Source: Acinetobacter corruptisaponis
GTDB taxonomy: Bacteria > Pseudomonadota > Gammaproteobacteria > Pseudomonadales > Moraxellaceae
NCBI RefSeq assembly: GCF_030053775.1
Contig: NZ_CP125669.1
Location: 1-64,000 of the forward strand
Direction of reading: 5' to 3'
DNA: 64,000 nt
Part shown: piece by piece, positions 55,387-63,734 of the stretch
Position numbering within the stretch: the first letter of the stretch is position 1
Layout of the letters: each line of letters starts with the position of its first letter
Notes under the pieces: generated by a model
Seen by the model: the letters and a program-made list of their open reading frames with translations, nothing else
What the model was told of the DNA's origin: nothing
The model's database searches: none
Translations under genes and position numbers: made by a program

Positions 55387-56214
55387 ATGGATAACTTTGT
55401 ACCCCCAGAAGAAAACTACGGTAAGTGGGGACGTGATTTAGAACGTTGGTATTTTAATCCCGTGTTTTTAAACTCGGATCAACTCAATATGTCCAAACCC
55501 GCTTTATTTGTTGGCAATCATACGCTGTATGGTTTGTTGGATGTGCCGTTGATTCTGGAACATTTACGAGATCAACATGGTGTTCACTTGCGTTCATTGG
55601 GTGATCGTATGCATTTTCATATTCCAGTATGGAAAGATATACTCACAAAAGGTGGTATGGTATTGGGATCGCCAGAAAACTGTCATGCACTGATGTCGAG
55701 TGGTCAGTCCATCATGGTGTTTCCTGGTGGTGCAAGAGAAGTCATGCGCCGTAAAGGTGAAAAATATCAACTCATCTGGAAAAAGCGTACTGGTTTTGCC
55801 CGCCTTGCAATAGAACATGGCTATGACATTATTCCTTTTGCTTCTGTCGGGGCAGATGATTGCTTTGATATTGTGATCGATGCCAATGATATTCAGCAAA
55901 ATAACACTGCGCAAAAACTCCTAAACACATTGAAACTCAGTGATAAACTGAGAGATGGGGATATATTGCCGCCTATACCCGCTGGAGTGGGCTACTTACC
56001 GATTCCCAAACCGCAACGGTTTTACTTTAGTTTTGGGGAACGAATCTCTACAGCGCAGGTGGAAAATAACGAACAAGAGATCTGGGATATACGTGAACGG
56101 GTGGCACAGTCGATTGAAAAACAGATTCTAGACCTGAAACAGTATCGAGAGTCCGATAAGGATCAGAACTGGGGCTGGTTGCGTAAGAAACTCACAAAAG
56201 GTTTTGATGAATAG
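55387..56214 (+). CDS. Lysophospholipid acyltransferase family protein
   Basis: 275-aa PlsC-fold acyltransferase resembling diacylglycerol/monoacylglycerol acyltransferases. The motif GNHTLYGLLDVPL (His-Asp pair, about residues 42-54), LGSPENCHALMSSGQSIMVFPGGAREVMRRKGE (glycerol-binding FPGGARE) and WKKRTGFARLAIEHGYDIIPF are all present. The substrate is probably an acyl-CoA with a hydroxylated acceptor. Its presence with FadL and two SDRs suggests the cluster's substrate carries a fatty chain, though this is inference. It may be in the same operon or driven by its own promoter. Confidence 0.82.
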   Translation: MDNFVPPEENYGKWGRDLERWYFNPVFLNSDQLNMSKPALFVGNHTLYGLLDVPLILEHLRDQHGVHLRSLGDRMHFHIPVWKDILTKGGMVLGSPENCHALMSSGQSIMVFPGGAREVMRRKGEKYQLIWKKRTGFARLAIEHGYDIIPFASVGADDCFDIVIDANDIQQNNTAQKLLNTLKLSDKLRDGDILPPIPAGVGYLPIPKPQRFYFSFGERISTAQVENNEQEIWDIRERVAQSIEKQILDLKQYRESDKDQNWGWLRKKLTKGFDE

Positions 56215-56241
56215 TATAATTTGTATAATAATAGTTGAAAT

Positions 56242-56268
56242 TGTTCAAATACTGCATTCTTGTTCAAA
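56242..56268. promoter_or_regulatory. Half-sites before TetR gene, site D
   Basis: Two direct copies of TGTTCAAA (56242-56249 and 56261-56268), the same half-site as in the palindromes A-C, 12-38 nt before the GTG start. Suggests autoregulation. Confidence 0.45.
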
Positions 56269-56279
56269 AGGTTTAAATT

Positions 56280-56894
56280 GTGCGTTTATCTTCATCACAG
56301 CAAAGAATTCATAAGACAGCATTAAAACTTTTTGCTGAAAAAGGTTCGACTAATATTAGTATCAGTGAATTGGCTTCAGCTTCTGGTGTGGCTCGTGGCA
56401 CAATTTATAATAATCAGCTAGATCCTGATACATTATTTGAAGACATCGCATCTCAGCTCGCGGAAGAAATGAATGCACGTGTTATTAAAACACTCGGGGA
56501 TGAACCAGATTCGGCTATTCGCCTTGCTACTGGCGTTCGTATGTATATTCGTAGAGCCCATGAAGAGTCGGATTGGGGACGATTTATATGCCGTTTTGCT
56601 TTCAGTTCAAAATCATTAATGGCCTTATGGTCAAGCCATGATTCACCACTGCCAGATGTAATGGCTGGTTTAGACAGCAAGCGATATACATTCCGTGAGG
56701 ACCAACTGCTTTCCATCATGTCTTTGATTGCGGGCTCTGTTTTGACATCTATTTTTCTCGTATTAGAGGGGCATAAAACTTGGAGAGATGCAGGTACTGA
56801 AATTGCTGAGTTATTGCTATATGCAATGGGCATAGATCGTGATGAAGCCTACGGGATTGCAAGAAGAGAATTACCACCTTTATTAGAGTTATAA
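56280..56894 (+). CDS. TetR/AcrR family transcriptional regulator
   Basis: 204-aa regulator. The HTH lies at about 22-45 (NISISELASASGVARGTIYNNQ) and the rest is the helical ligand-binding core. Translation seems to start at GTG 56280. It closes the catabolic cluster, 65 nt after the acyltransferase gene, with half-sites of the cluster-wide palindrome in its leader and its own terminator, so it is the most likely regulator of the pathway. Whether it represses or activates is not shown. Confidence 0.85.
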   Translation: MRLSSSQQRIHKTALKLFAEKGSTNISISELASASGVARGTIYNNQLDPDTLFEDIASQLAEEMNARVIKTLGDEPDSAIRLATGVRMYIRRAHEESDWGRFICRFAFSSKSLMALWSSHDSPLPDVMAGLDSKRYTFREDQLLSIMSLIAGSVLTSIFLVLEGHKTWRDAGTEIAELLLYAMGIDRDEAYGIARRELPPLLEL

Positions 56895-56903
56895 AGAATA
56901 TCT

Positions 56904-56936
56904 AAAAAAGCCTGAAATTTTATTTCAGGCTTTTTT
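56904..56936 (+). terminator. Terminator of the TetR gene
   Basis: AAAAAAGCCTGAAA/TTTCAGGCTTTTTT stem, 10 nt after the stop. Confidence 0.85.
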
Positions 56937-56977
56937 ATCTGAAAAAATTTCTATTTATTTAAACTAATATATTGAAA

Positions 56978-57022
56978 GATATTCAGAAAGGGTTGCAGCA
57001 GTCAGTTCAGGCTTTGAATTAA
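56978..57022 (+). repeat. Third copy of the RDF gene's 3' tail
   Basis: 45 nt encoding DIQKGLQQSVQALN and a stop, the same peptide as the end of the gene at 16315-17211. Forty of 45 bases agree and all five differences are at third codon positions, so this fragment descends from a translated gene. Nothing upstream of it remains. Confidence 0.75.
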
Positions 57023-57025
57023 AAA

Positions 57026-57058
57026 ACGTCCCATTATGTCTTAAGCACATTGGGACGT
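57026..57058 (-). terminator. Terminator of the diiron-protein gene
   Basis: ACGTCCCA/TGGGACGT stem followed on the minus strand by TTTTTT, just past the end of the gene at 57065. Confidence 0.75.
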
Positions 57059-57064
57059 ATTAAG

Positions 57065-57925
57065 TTAGGCTAATTTTTGATATGGTTCATATTGAAGATC
57101 CGCAATTTGCTTATCCCAGAATTGTTGCCATAAATCACAATATTCAAAACTTATTTTAGCAATCAGTTCATAGTCATTTTCAGTACATGCCTGAGCCAGA
57201 ACGAACCACAAGTCATCTTCATGATCATCATCTGCTGCTTCAGCAGTTTCATCATGAGAAACCCCATGAACATAGTAATAGCCACTATCCACATCAAAGC
57301 CAACAGCATGTGTTGCCTGACGTAAAGCTGGACTAAACAAAATAACCTCTTCCTCTGCCACGGCTAGAAGTGCTGCAACAGCCTTGTAATCACTAAATGA
57401 ATTTTCTAGATATGTTCGTACTTTCTCTGCAATTAAGGATGGCTGGTAGGTATTACGCTCAGTTTCACTAATTCCAAAGTCATTTAACACATCTTCAAAC
57501 AAAGGATAGTGAGCGTATTCAGGGTTGCCTGAATAATAACCATCCTGATCCAAACCAGGGCGGAAACCAAACTCATCCAGAATGTTTAACGTCAACAGGA
57601 AACGGGGAAACATTTTGGAACCAGATTCAAGACGGGGTTCAAGCTGTCTGGTCTGGAATTGTGCCATGAGTAGGGCATCAGTAAACACCTGCACAATGGC
57701 ATGGCGATATTCCAAATGAATCTTCTGTAATGATTCCTTATCAATCACGCCATCATTGAGCATTTGAATTGCAGGATGCCTAGACACGGGATGACTGGAA
57801 ATATCAGCTCTTAGCTTATTTAAAAAGGCGATGTTTTTTTCCCAGACTTCAGTCGAAATACTGCTTTTCATTCCGTCTAAAGCATTTTTTCTTGGGTCAT
57901 TAAAGTTTTCGAATTTTATTGCCAT
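57065..57925 (-). CDS. Haem-oxygenase-like diiron-type protein
   Basis: 286-aa helical protein resembling the iron-containing redox enzyme/TENA-PqqC fold (UndA- or CADD-type oxidases). Probable metal ligands are in helix 1, LQKIHLEYRHAIVQVF (Glu72, His75 region), in AVAEEEVILFSP and in YYYVHGVSHDETAEAADDDHED, the typical E/H...E...H-D/E spacing. An acidic loop (DDDHEDD) is unusual. It stands alone behind a terminator. Such enzymes use O2 to oxidise fatty acids or amino-acid derivatives; the substrate is unknown. Confidence 0.6.
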   Translation of the reverse strand: MAIKFENFNDPRKNALDGMKSSISTEVWEKNIAFLNKLRADISSHPVSRHPAIQMLNDGVIDKESLQKIHLEYRHAIVQVFTDALLMAQFQTRQLEPRLESGSKMFPRFLLTLNILDEFGFRPGLDQDGYYSGNPEYAHYPLFEDVLNDFGISETERNTYQPSLIAEKVRTYLENSFSDYKAVAALLAVAEEEVILFSPALRQATHAVGFDVDSGYYYVHGVSHDETAEAADDDHEDDLWFVLAQACTENDYELIAKISFEYCDLWQQFWDKQIADLQYEPYQKLA

Positions 57926-58333
57926 GATATATATCCTTTTAATTTATATTATTGCTATATCCTGATTGCTTCTAGATTGGCTTTTATTTGCATCTTGCTA
58001 TAACCAGAAGCTAATTTTTTTGGATTGATAGAATATAAAATCTTTTTTTGCTTAAATCAATTTTTTAATAGTACTAAATAAATTTAATTTTAATTTAAAC
58101 GTGGTTAATATTTATGTGTAGTTTGATTTAATAATTAATTTAATTTAAATTTTTGTTAAATTAATTTTAACAGTTATGTTTTCTACTTAAGTATCAAGAT
58201 ATTTTATAGTAGTTGTTTTGTTGCATGAGTTGAATTAGCATGGAGTGAATATGGAAACATAAAAAAATATGGCTGCCAGACTCGTTCCAGCTCTGCCATA
58301 AAAATATATTAGAAATTTTAAAGGAAAATAAAG
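57926..58333. other. AT-rich divergent promoter region
   Basis: 408 bases between the diiron-protein gene (minus) and the TetR gene (plus), very AT-rich around 58060-58200 with repeated AATTTAATTTTAA-like motifs. No gene or clear palindrome identified; regulatory sites for both genes are expected here. Confidence 0.35.
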
Positions 58334-58918
58334 ATGTCAAAAAAAGAAGATATTATTAAAACGGCTTTAAATCTATTCAATCTTCATAGTTATGGTTCCG
58401 TTGGGGTGGATCGAATCATTCTTGAGTCTGGTGTGGCAAAAATGACTTTCTATAAATATTTTCCGTCCAAGGAAAAACTGATAGAGGTTTGTTTAGAAAG
58501 AAGAAATGAGAATATCCAAGCTGAGATCCTAGCGACTTTAGACAAAAAAAGAGAGGATGACTACTTAGGTAGAATCAAGGCCATTTATTTATGGTATCTA
58601 GACTGGTTTAAGTCGGATGACTTTAATGGCTGCATGTTCCAAAAAGCAACGGTTGAAATCTTAAAGCAATATCCCTCTGTGGCCCGTCCTATAGAGGAAT
58701 ATCGCCAATGGCTGAGCCAGCTTTCAGAAGATTTATTTACTAAGGTTAAGGTAGCTGAACCCCATGTTTTAGCTTCAATGTTTATTAATATTTTAGATGG
58801 AATGACGGTTTATGCTAAAATGAGTCAGGACTATCTACAAATAGAACAGTCATGGAGTTATATAGAAAGACTAGTAATAATGGATCAATCTAATAATGTT
58901 TTACCTGAAGCGAGTTAG
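58334..58918 (+). CDS. TetR/AcrR family transcriptional regulator
   Basis: 194-aa regulator with an HTH at about 27-47 (VGVDRIILESGVAKMTFYKYFPSKEKL) and a TetR_C-like ligand-binding core. AAAGGAAAATAAAG precedes the ATG. Divergent from the haem-oxygenase-like gene, the common arrangement for a repressor and its target. The inducer is not evident. Confidence 0.85.
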   Translation: MSKKEDIIKTALNLFNLHSYGSVGVDRIILESGVAKMTFYKYFPSKEKLIEVCLERRNENIQAEILATLDKKREDDYLGRIKAIYLWYLDWFKSDDFNGCMFQKATVEILKQYPSVARPIEEYRQWLSQLSEDLFTKVKVAEPHVLASMFINILDGMTVYAKMSQDYLQIEQSWSYIERLVIMDQSNNVLPEAS

Positions 58919-59154
58919 AGTAGGATGTTGGTTTTATTCTAGGAGTGGTTTAATGATGGTGGTAGGATGCTATATGTAAATAATGGTATCTATTTTAAAA
59001 TTCAATAGGGATAATGTATATGAAAATTAATTATTTTTAGTGGTTTAAACTATTAAATACTGACCACTCATATTGCCATTTTAGTTTATAGGATAGGCAA
59101 TAAGATTGTAATCATTGAGTCAAGCAGTTTAACTTCTATATATCGAACAAATAT

Positions 59155-59853
59155 TTAGCAAATTAATAATAGCCTTAGTTCATCCTCCTTTTCAGTAGGA
59201 GCTCTATGAACACAGGGCAAGACTTTTTGCGTTGGATGATCTACTGCCAGACGCCAAAGATGCCCTGAGCCTAAATTTATGGAGTGTGCATTGGCTTTAG
59301 GTTGATAATGCAAATCAAAAAAATAGTCTTCCAGAAAATTTTCAAATTCAGCCTCTGGACCATCATGTAATTTTTTGAGTTTTCCCCTGATTTCTGGAAT
59401 CAAAATTTTCTGTTCAACCTGATCATTGGGCAGGATTTCACTTGCAGAACCATGATAGGTACATAGAAAAGTATCCGTTTCGATAGGTGAGCGATCAACA
59501 TGGTAGGAATAGACATCTGTTGAAATGAAATCGAGCTCTTCGTCGCGTTCATAATTTTTAATTAAGTTAAGAGATGGGGATGCTCCAAAATCAGCTAATA
59601 GCTGTATATCCTCCAAGATAATTTTTCTTGCCAAATCGCCTTTTTCTGAAAGTTGCAGTGCTAAAAGATCTTTAACGGAGACTTCTGTGATGCTTTCTTT
59701 TAACTCAAGTTTGGCCACAATCTCCGTAAAGTCGCCAACCAAATTTCTATACCAGCAAATGGCATTCATATCTCCTTGAAAATTTCTGTTTATAAGTTCA
59801 GAAAAAGTAGAAACCACACCAATTTGATTACTATTAGAAAATTTACTCTTCAT
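59155..59853 (-). CDS. DUF1826 domain protein
   Basis: 232-aa cytosolic protein. The C-terminal part, VDRSPIETDTFLCTYHGSAS, YFFDLHYQPKANAHSINLGSGHLWRLAVDHPTQKVLPCVHRAP, is the DUF1826 signature: His/Asp residues followed by HRAP. Members are often found beside zinc-uptake and zinc-chaperone genes in other proteobacteria, suggesting a metal-linked role, but no such gene is adjacent here. Function unknown. Single-gene unit on the minus strand. Confidence 0.75.
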   Translation of the reverse strand: MKSKFSNSNQIGVVSTFSELINRNFQGDMNAICWYRNLVGDFTEIVAKLELKESITEVSVKDLLALQLSEKGDLARKIILEDIQLLADFGASPSLNLIKNYERDEELDFISTDVYSYHVDRSPIETDTFLCTYHGSASEILPNDQVEQKILIPEIRGKLKKLHDGPEAEFENFLEDYFFDLHYQPKANAHSINLGSGHLWRLAVDHPTQKVLPCVHRAPTEKEDELRLLLIC

Positions 59854-59950
59854 ATCAGGGTCAAACTATAGATCGCACCTCATTATATACCTGGCTTTAT
59901 AGAAATATTGTGTTTCGATCTAAAATGGTTTTAATTATGACAGTTCAAAT

Positions 59951-60127
59951 TATAAGATCTGATTGCTTTAGCCAAGTAAATCAATCAAAGAACAAGGCAA
60001 TAGGGCTTTCAGGAGGCTTTGGATTATTAGTCCGCGCAGCAATGCAGTACCAGTTTTAAGGTGTGATAGGAAAGGGGTTTAGCTATTCAGTAAATGTTGC
60101 AATAGTCAGCCTAGGCATTGAATTAAA
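59951..60127 (+). pseudogene. Fourth, decayed copy of the RDF gene's 3' end
   Basis: Recognisable base by base against 16961-17211 with several indels: GCCAAGTAAATCAATCA (for AKQIDEQ), GGCAATAGGGCTTTCAGGAGG (for KAVGFYQE, one base short), and a final GCAATAGTCAGCCTAGGCATTG ending in AATTAA. No open frame remains. It is the oldest of the four copies. Confidence 0.6.
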
Positions 60128-60143
60128 AAATATTCTTTAAAAG

Positions 60144-60174
60144 AAACAGGGACTAAGCTTATTAACCCCTGTTT
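60144..60174 (-). terminator. Terminator of the SRPBCC gene
   Basis: AAACAGGG/CCCTGTTT stem with CTTTTAAAG downstream on the minus strand, 12 nt past the stop at 60187. Confidence 0.65.
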
Positions 60175-60186
60175 AATTAAAATCAT

Positions 60187-60618
60187 TTAAATCTTGAGTT
60201 TTTTTAACCCACGACTTACACCATTTTGCAGAGCTGCTTTAACGATTGGCCCAATAAAAGGAAGTCTACCCTTGAACGTAATAGTGTAGTCTAAACGGGT
60301 ACGGTTATTTCCCAAATCAGTAAACTTCATCACACCTCGGTGGTTTTTTATCGGTGTAATACCGCTGGTAATGGCGTACTCAATCAGTTCATTTTCTTGA
60401 TAGACCAGATTGGTCTCAACAAATGATGGTGACAGTGGAATTGACATTTTACGGGCAGAGCCGACACCATTACGTGTATCCTCGCCATTCGCTATACGGG
60501 TAACTTTAGCTGGCGTAAAGATTTTGCTTAGGTTTTCGTGTTCACTCAAGATGGCAAAGACCTTTTCTACAGGTGCATTAAATTCTTGTATGATTTTGAC
60601 TTGTTGTGTTTTTAACAT
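60187..60618 (-). CDS. SRPBCC family protein
   Basis: 143-aa START-like helix-grip protein: VKIIQEFNAPVEKVFAILSEHENLSKIFTPAKV at the start, VGSARKMSIPLS, ITSGITPIKNHRGVMKFTDLGNNRTRLDYTITF and the C-terminal helix. Polyketide-cyclase-like members bind hydrophobic ligands; substrate unknown. It probably starts at ATG 60618 with GAGGGAATG upstream. A single-gene unit, its terminator lies beside the decayed RDF fragment. Confidence 0.82.
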   Translation of the reverse strand: MLKTQQVKIIQEFNAPVEKVFAILSEHENLSKIFTPAKVTRIANGEDTRNGVGSARKMSIPLSPSFVETNLVYQENELIEYAITSGITPIKNHRGVMKFTDLGNNRTRLDYTITFKGRLPFIGPIVKAALQNGVSRGLKKLKI

Positions 60619-60728
60619 TGAGCATTCCCTCTGAATAAACTTGACATGGATAATTGTCAGATTGATGATGTTAGCACCCTTTAATTTTTTAGGGAATTGT
60701 AGTCTGTCGGAGTTTTTCTCAATTAGGT

Positions 60729-60845
60729 TTATTCATCATCCATTGCATTGCTATAAAACTTCACACTAATCTTAATGCGGTCACGACCATTGTTCATGCG
60801 CCATCGATTGGTATCGCTGAGTGAATATCTTAGTAATTTGGATCA
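60729..60845 (-). pseudogene. C-terminal remnant of unknown gene
   Basis: Reads SLSDTNRWRMNNGRDRIKI then SVKFYSNAMDDE stop on the minus strand, protein-like but with an upstream stop and no start. A fragment of an unidentified gene. Confidence 0.35.
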
Positions 60846-60933
60846 GTCCAAAAGATGAATAAGCTGATATTTTCTCAGCCTAAGATGAAGTCTTTTCATT
60901 TTCCGATGCTGAACACCACAGAATACGTCATCA

Positions 60934-60946
60934 TGAATTTTATTCA
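60934..60946. promoter_or_regulatory. MetR-like box
   Basis: TGAA-TTTTA-TTCA exactly fits the TGAA-N5-TTCA consensus of MetR, 97 nt before mesX. Consistent with control of the methionine synthase operon by homocysteine. Confidence 0.5.
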
Positions 60947-61043
60947 CTTTTTTGTGAAATTAACTCGTTTTTATTCATGTGATGCTTTCGGTATAAATCA
61001 CATCATTCAAGTTTTATCGTAGAATTTAGAGTGGTGAATCACA

Positions 61044-62036
61044 ATGAGCAAAGCGTTTACATTTACGATTAAGCGTATTCGTTTCGATGAAAACTATCGT
61101 CCCTCAGACAATACACGTATCACAACCAACTTTGCGAATTTAGCCAGAGGCGAGCGTCGTGAGGAGAACTTGCGCAACACGCTGAAAATGATTGACAATC
61201 GTTTCAATGCCTTGGCACATTGGGATAATTCTAAAGCAGACCGTTATTCCGTTGAGCTTGACATCATCTCGGTTGATATTGATGTGGAAGGCAATGGTGA
61301 GACTTTCCCGACCATTGAAATATTGAAAACCAATATTGTCGATCATAAAACCAATAAACGTATTGAAGGCATTGTTGGCAACAATTTTTCTTCTTATGTA
61401 CGCGATTATGACTTTAGTGTCTTACTGCCAGAACATAACAAGGATCAAGCCAAGTTTAGCCTGCCAGAAAACTATGGCGAGCTTCATGGGAAAATCTTTA
61501 AGTCTTTTTTAAATTCAAAATCTTATAAAGATAATTTCAGTAAATCACCTGTGATCTGTCTGAGTGTTTCAACCACCAAGACTTATCATCGCACTGCCAA
61601 TCAACATCCTGTACTTGGTGTGGAATATCAGCAGGATGATTATTCCTTAACCGATGAGTATTTTGCAAAAATGGGCTTAAAGGTTCGCTATTTCATGCCA
61701 CCAAACAGTGTTGCACCTTTGGCATTTTATCATCATGGTGATTTGTTGAGTGACTACACTTACCTTGAATTGATTGGCACGATTAGCACCATGGAAACTT
61801 TCCAGAAGATTTATCGCCCTGAAATTTACAATGCCAATTCGGTGGCAGCGCAATGCTATCAACCAAGTTTGAACTATCAGGATTTTTCACTGACTCAAAT
61901 TGTCTATGATCGTGAAGAACGTAGCCGACTGGCGATTGAGCAAGGCAAATGGACTGAAGAACATTTTATCAAGCCATACCAAAATATTCTTGAGCAATGG
62001 GCTGCGAGCTACACCGATAAAACTGAAGCCGCTTAA
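61044..62036 (+). CDS. mesX: MesX, DUF1852 protein for methionine synthesis
   Basis: 330-aa DUF1852 protein. Begins KAFTFTIKRIRFDENYRPSDNTRITTNFANLARG, as DUF1852 does, and is followed 31 nt later by a core-MetE gene. In Acinetobacter baylyi the DUF1852 protein MesX was reported to be needed, with oxygen, by the folate-independent methionine synthase MesD. The mechanism is unresolved, but it probably helps produce or transfer the methyl group. No membrane segment. A MetR-like box lies upstream. Confidence 0.85.
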   Translation: MSKAFTFTIKRIRFDENYRPSDNTRITTNFANLARGERREENLRNTLKMIDNRFNALAHWDNSKADRYSVELDIISVDIDVEGNGETFPTIEILKTNIVDHKTNKRIEGIVGNNFSSYVRDYDFSVLLPEHNKDQAKFSLPENYGELHGKIFKSFLNSKSYKDNFSKSPVICLSVSTTKTYHRTANQHPVLGVEYQQDDYSLTDEYFAKMGLKVRYFMPPNSVAPLAFYHHGDLLSDYTYLELIGTISTMETFQKIYRPEIYNANSVAAQCYQPSLNYQDFSLTQIVYDREERSRLAIEQGKWTEEHFIKPYQNILEQWAASYTDKTEAA

Positions 62037-62067
62037 ATTCACCAATTTATAGAAAAGATGATTGATC

Positions 62068-63102
62068 ATGACGAAAATATTATTACCGACTTCAACTGCG
62101 GGTAGCTTGCCGAAGCCATCTTGGATTGCAGAACCTGAGAAACTTTGGTCGCCTTGGAAATTAGAGGGCGATGACCTGATTCAAGGCAAACGTGATGCGT
62201 TGCTGGTATCCTTGCAGGAACAACTCCATGCAGGCATTGATATTGTCAGTGATGGTGAGCAGACCCGCCAGCATTTTGTCACCACCTTTATTGAACATCT
62301 GCATGGCGTTGATTTTGAAAAACGTGAAACGGTCAGAATCCGCAATCGTTATGATGCCAGTGTCCCGACTGTATTTGATGCGGTTTCTCGTCAAAAGCCA
62401 GTTTTCGTGGAAGATGCCAAGTTTTTACGTCAGCACACCACACAACCAATTAAATGGGCATTGCCAGGTCCAATGACCATGATTGATACGCTGTATGATG
62501 CGCATTATAAAAGCCGTGAAAAACTAGCTTGGGAATTTGCCAAAATCCTCAATGAAGAAGCCAAAGAGTTAGAAGCGGCAGGTGTGGATATTATCCAGTT
62601 TGATGAGCCTGCATTTAATGTGTTCTTTGATGAAGTGAATGACTGGGGTGTTACCACTTTAGAACGGGCCATTGAAGGACTGAAATGTGAAACGGCTGTG
62701 CATATTTGCTACGGCTACGGCATCAAGGCCAATACTGACTGGAAAAAGACGCTCGGTTCAGAATGGCGACAATATGAAGAAGCTTTTCCAAAGCTGCAAC
62801 AGTCTAAAATTGATATTGTTTCACTGGAATGTCATAACTCACGTGTACCAATGGATTTGATTGAACTGATTCGTGGTAAAAAAGTCATGGTTGGTGCGAT
62901 TGACGTGGCAATCAACACCATTGAAACACCTGAAGAAGTTGCAGATACCTTGCGTAAGGCACTGCAATTTGTGGATGCGGATAAACTTTATCCATCTACT
63001 AACTGTGGTATGACTCCATTATCTCGTGATGTTGCTAGAGGCAAGTTACATGCGTTAAGCGCAGGTGCGGAAATCGTCCGTAAAGAAATCTTGGGCAAAT
63101 AA
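62068..63102 (+). CDS. mesD: MesD, core methionine synthase (MetE-like)
   Basis: 344-aa catalytic domain of cobalamin-independent methionine synthase without the N-terminal folate-binding half of MetE. Zinc/homocysteine residues are His212 and Cys214 (AVHICYGYG), Glu254 (SLECHNSR) and Cys313 (STNCGMTPLSRD); QFDEPAF and VSDGEQTRQ are also conserved. Such short enzymes do not use methyltetrahydrofolate; MesD is the branch paired with MesX. The ATG at 62068 is preferred over a TTG at 62062. Confidence 0.88.
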   Translation: MTKILLPTSTAGSLPKPSWIAEPEKLWSPWKLEGDDLIQGKRDALLVSLQEQLHAGIDIVSDGEQTRQHFVTTFIEHLHGVDFEKRETVRIRNRYDASVPTVFDAVSRQKPVFVEDAKFLRQHTTQPIKWALPGPMTMIDTLYDAHYKSREKLAWEFAKILNEEAKELEAAGVDIIQFDEPAFNVFFDEVNDWGVTTLERAIEGLKCETAVHICYGYGIKANTDWKKTLGSEWRQYEEAFPKLQQSKIDIVSLECHNSRVPMDLIELIRGKKVMVGAIDVAINTIETPEEVADTLRKALQFVDADKLYPSTNCGMTPLSRDVARGKLHALSAGAEIVRKEILGK

Positions 63103-63131
63103 TTGAGCATTGAAAGCATAATGTAAAAGTG

Positions 63132-63164
63132 ACCTGTTTAATGGGTGTTTAGGATTAAACAGGT
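63132..63164 (+). terminator. Hairpin between mesD and flavin reductase
   Basis: ACCTGTTTAAT/ATTAAACAGGT with TATTTTTATT after it, 20 nt before the flavin reductase ATG. A terminator or attenuator; partial read-through would let the third gene be co-expressed. Confidence 0.7.
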
Positions 63165-63183
63165 TATTTTTATTGGGAATAAA

Positions 63184-63693
63184 ATGATGATTGAAGCAAT
63201 AGACTTTAGAAATGCAATGTCGTTGTTAAGCAGTGCGGTCAATGTGGTGACCACAGCAGGGGCATCAGGTCGTTATGGCTTTACAGCATCTGCAGTGTGT
63301 GGTGTGTCGGATAGTCCTGCGACTTTATTGGTGTGTATGAATAGAGCTGCGAGTTCGCATATTCATTTTATCGAAAATAAAATCCTAAGTGTCAATGTGT
63401 TGGCTGAACATCAGCAACATCTTTCTAATGCATTTTCCTCTAAAATCAGTCCAGAAGAGCGCTTTAAACAAGCCATTTGGACAGAACTGGAAACAGGTTC
63501 ACCGATTTTAACAGATGCTTTAGTTAGCTTTGATTGTGAGATTGAGCAAATTCAGGAAGTGGGCACACATAGTATTTTTATCTGCCGTATTGTTGCAATT
63601 CAACAAAGTCAGCAAGAACAAGGCTTGGTTCATTTTAATCGTGCTTATTATCATGTCGGGCATCATGTGTCAGGCAAAACTCGTTCAATCTAA
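63184..63693 (+). CDS. Flavin reductase family protein
   Basis: 169-aa FMN-binding split-barrel flavin reductase (RutF/HpaC type): NVVTTAGASGRYGFTASAVCGVSDSPATLLVCMNRAASSH, LSVNVLAEHQQHLSNAFSS, then FNRAYYHVG. Reduces free FMN with NAD(P)H. It follows mesX-mesD, and in other Acinetobacter it also belongs to that set, suggesting it feeds reduced flavin to the oxygen-dependent MesX step. ATG 63184 is chosen (GGGA upstream); an earlier GTG at 63145 overlaps the hairpin. Confidence 0.85.
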   Translation: MMIEAIDFRNAMSLLSSAVNVVTTAGASGRYGFTASAVCGVSDSPATLLVCMNRAASSHIHFIENKILSVNVLAEHQQHLSNAFSSKISPEERFKQAIWTELETGSPILTDALVSFDCEIEQIQEVGTHSIFICRIVAIQQSQQEQGLVHFNRAYYHVGHHVSGKTRSI

Positions 63694-63734
63694 CGCTGTA
63701 TTTAACCTCCAATTTTTAAGCAAGTATCTCTATC

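Noticed and set aside
60619..61043. SAM or other methionine riboswitch before mesX
   Set aside because: No multi-helix leader or terminator is visible; a MetR-type box explains control better.
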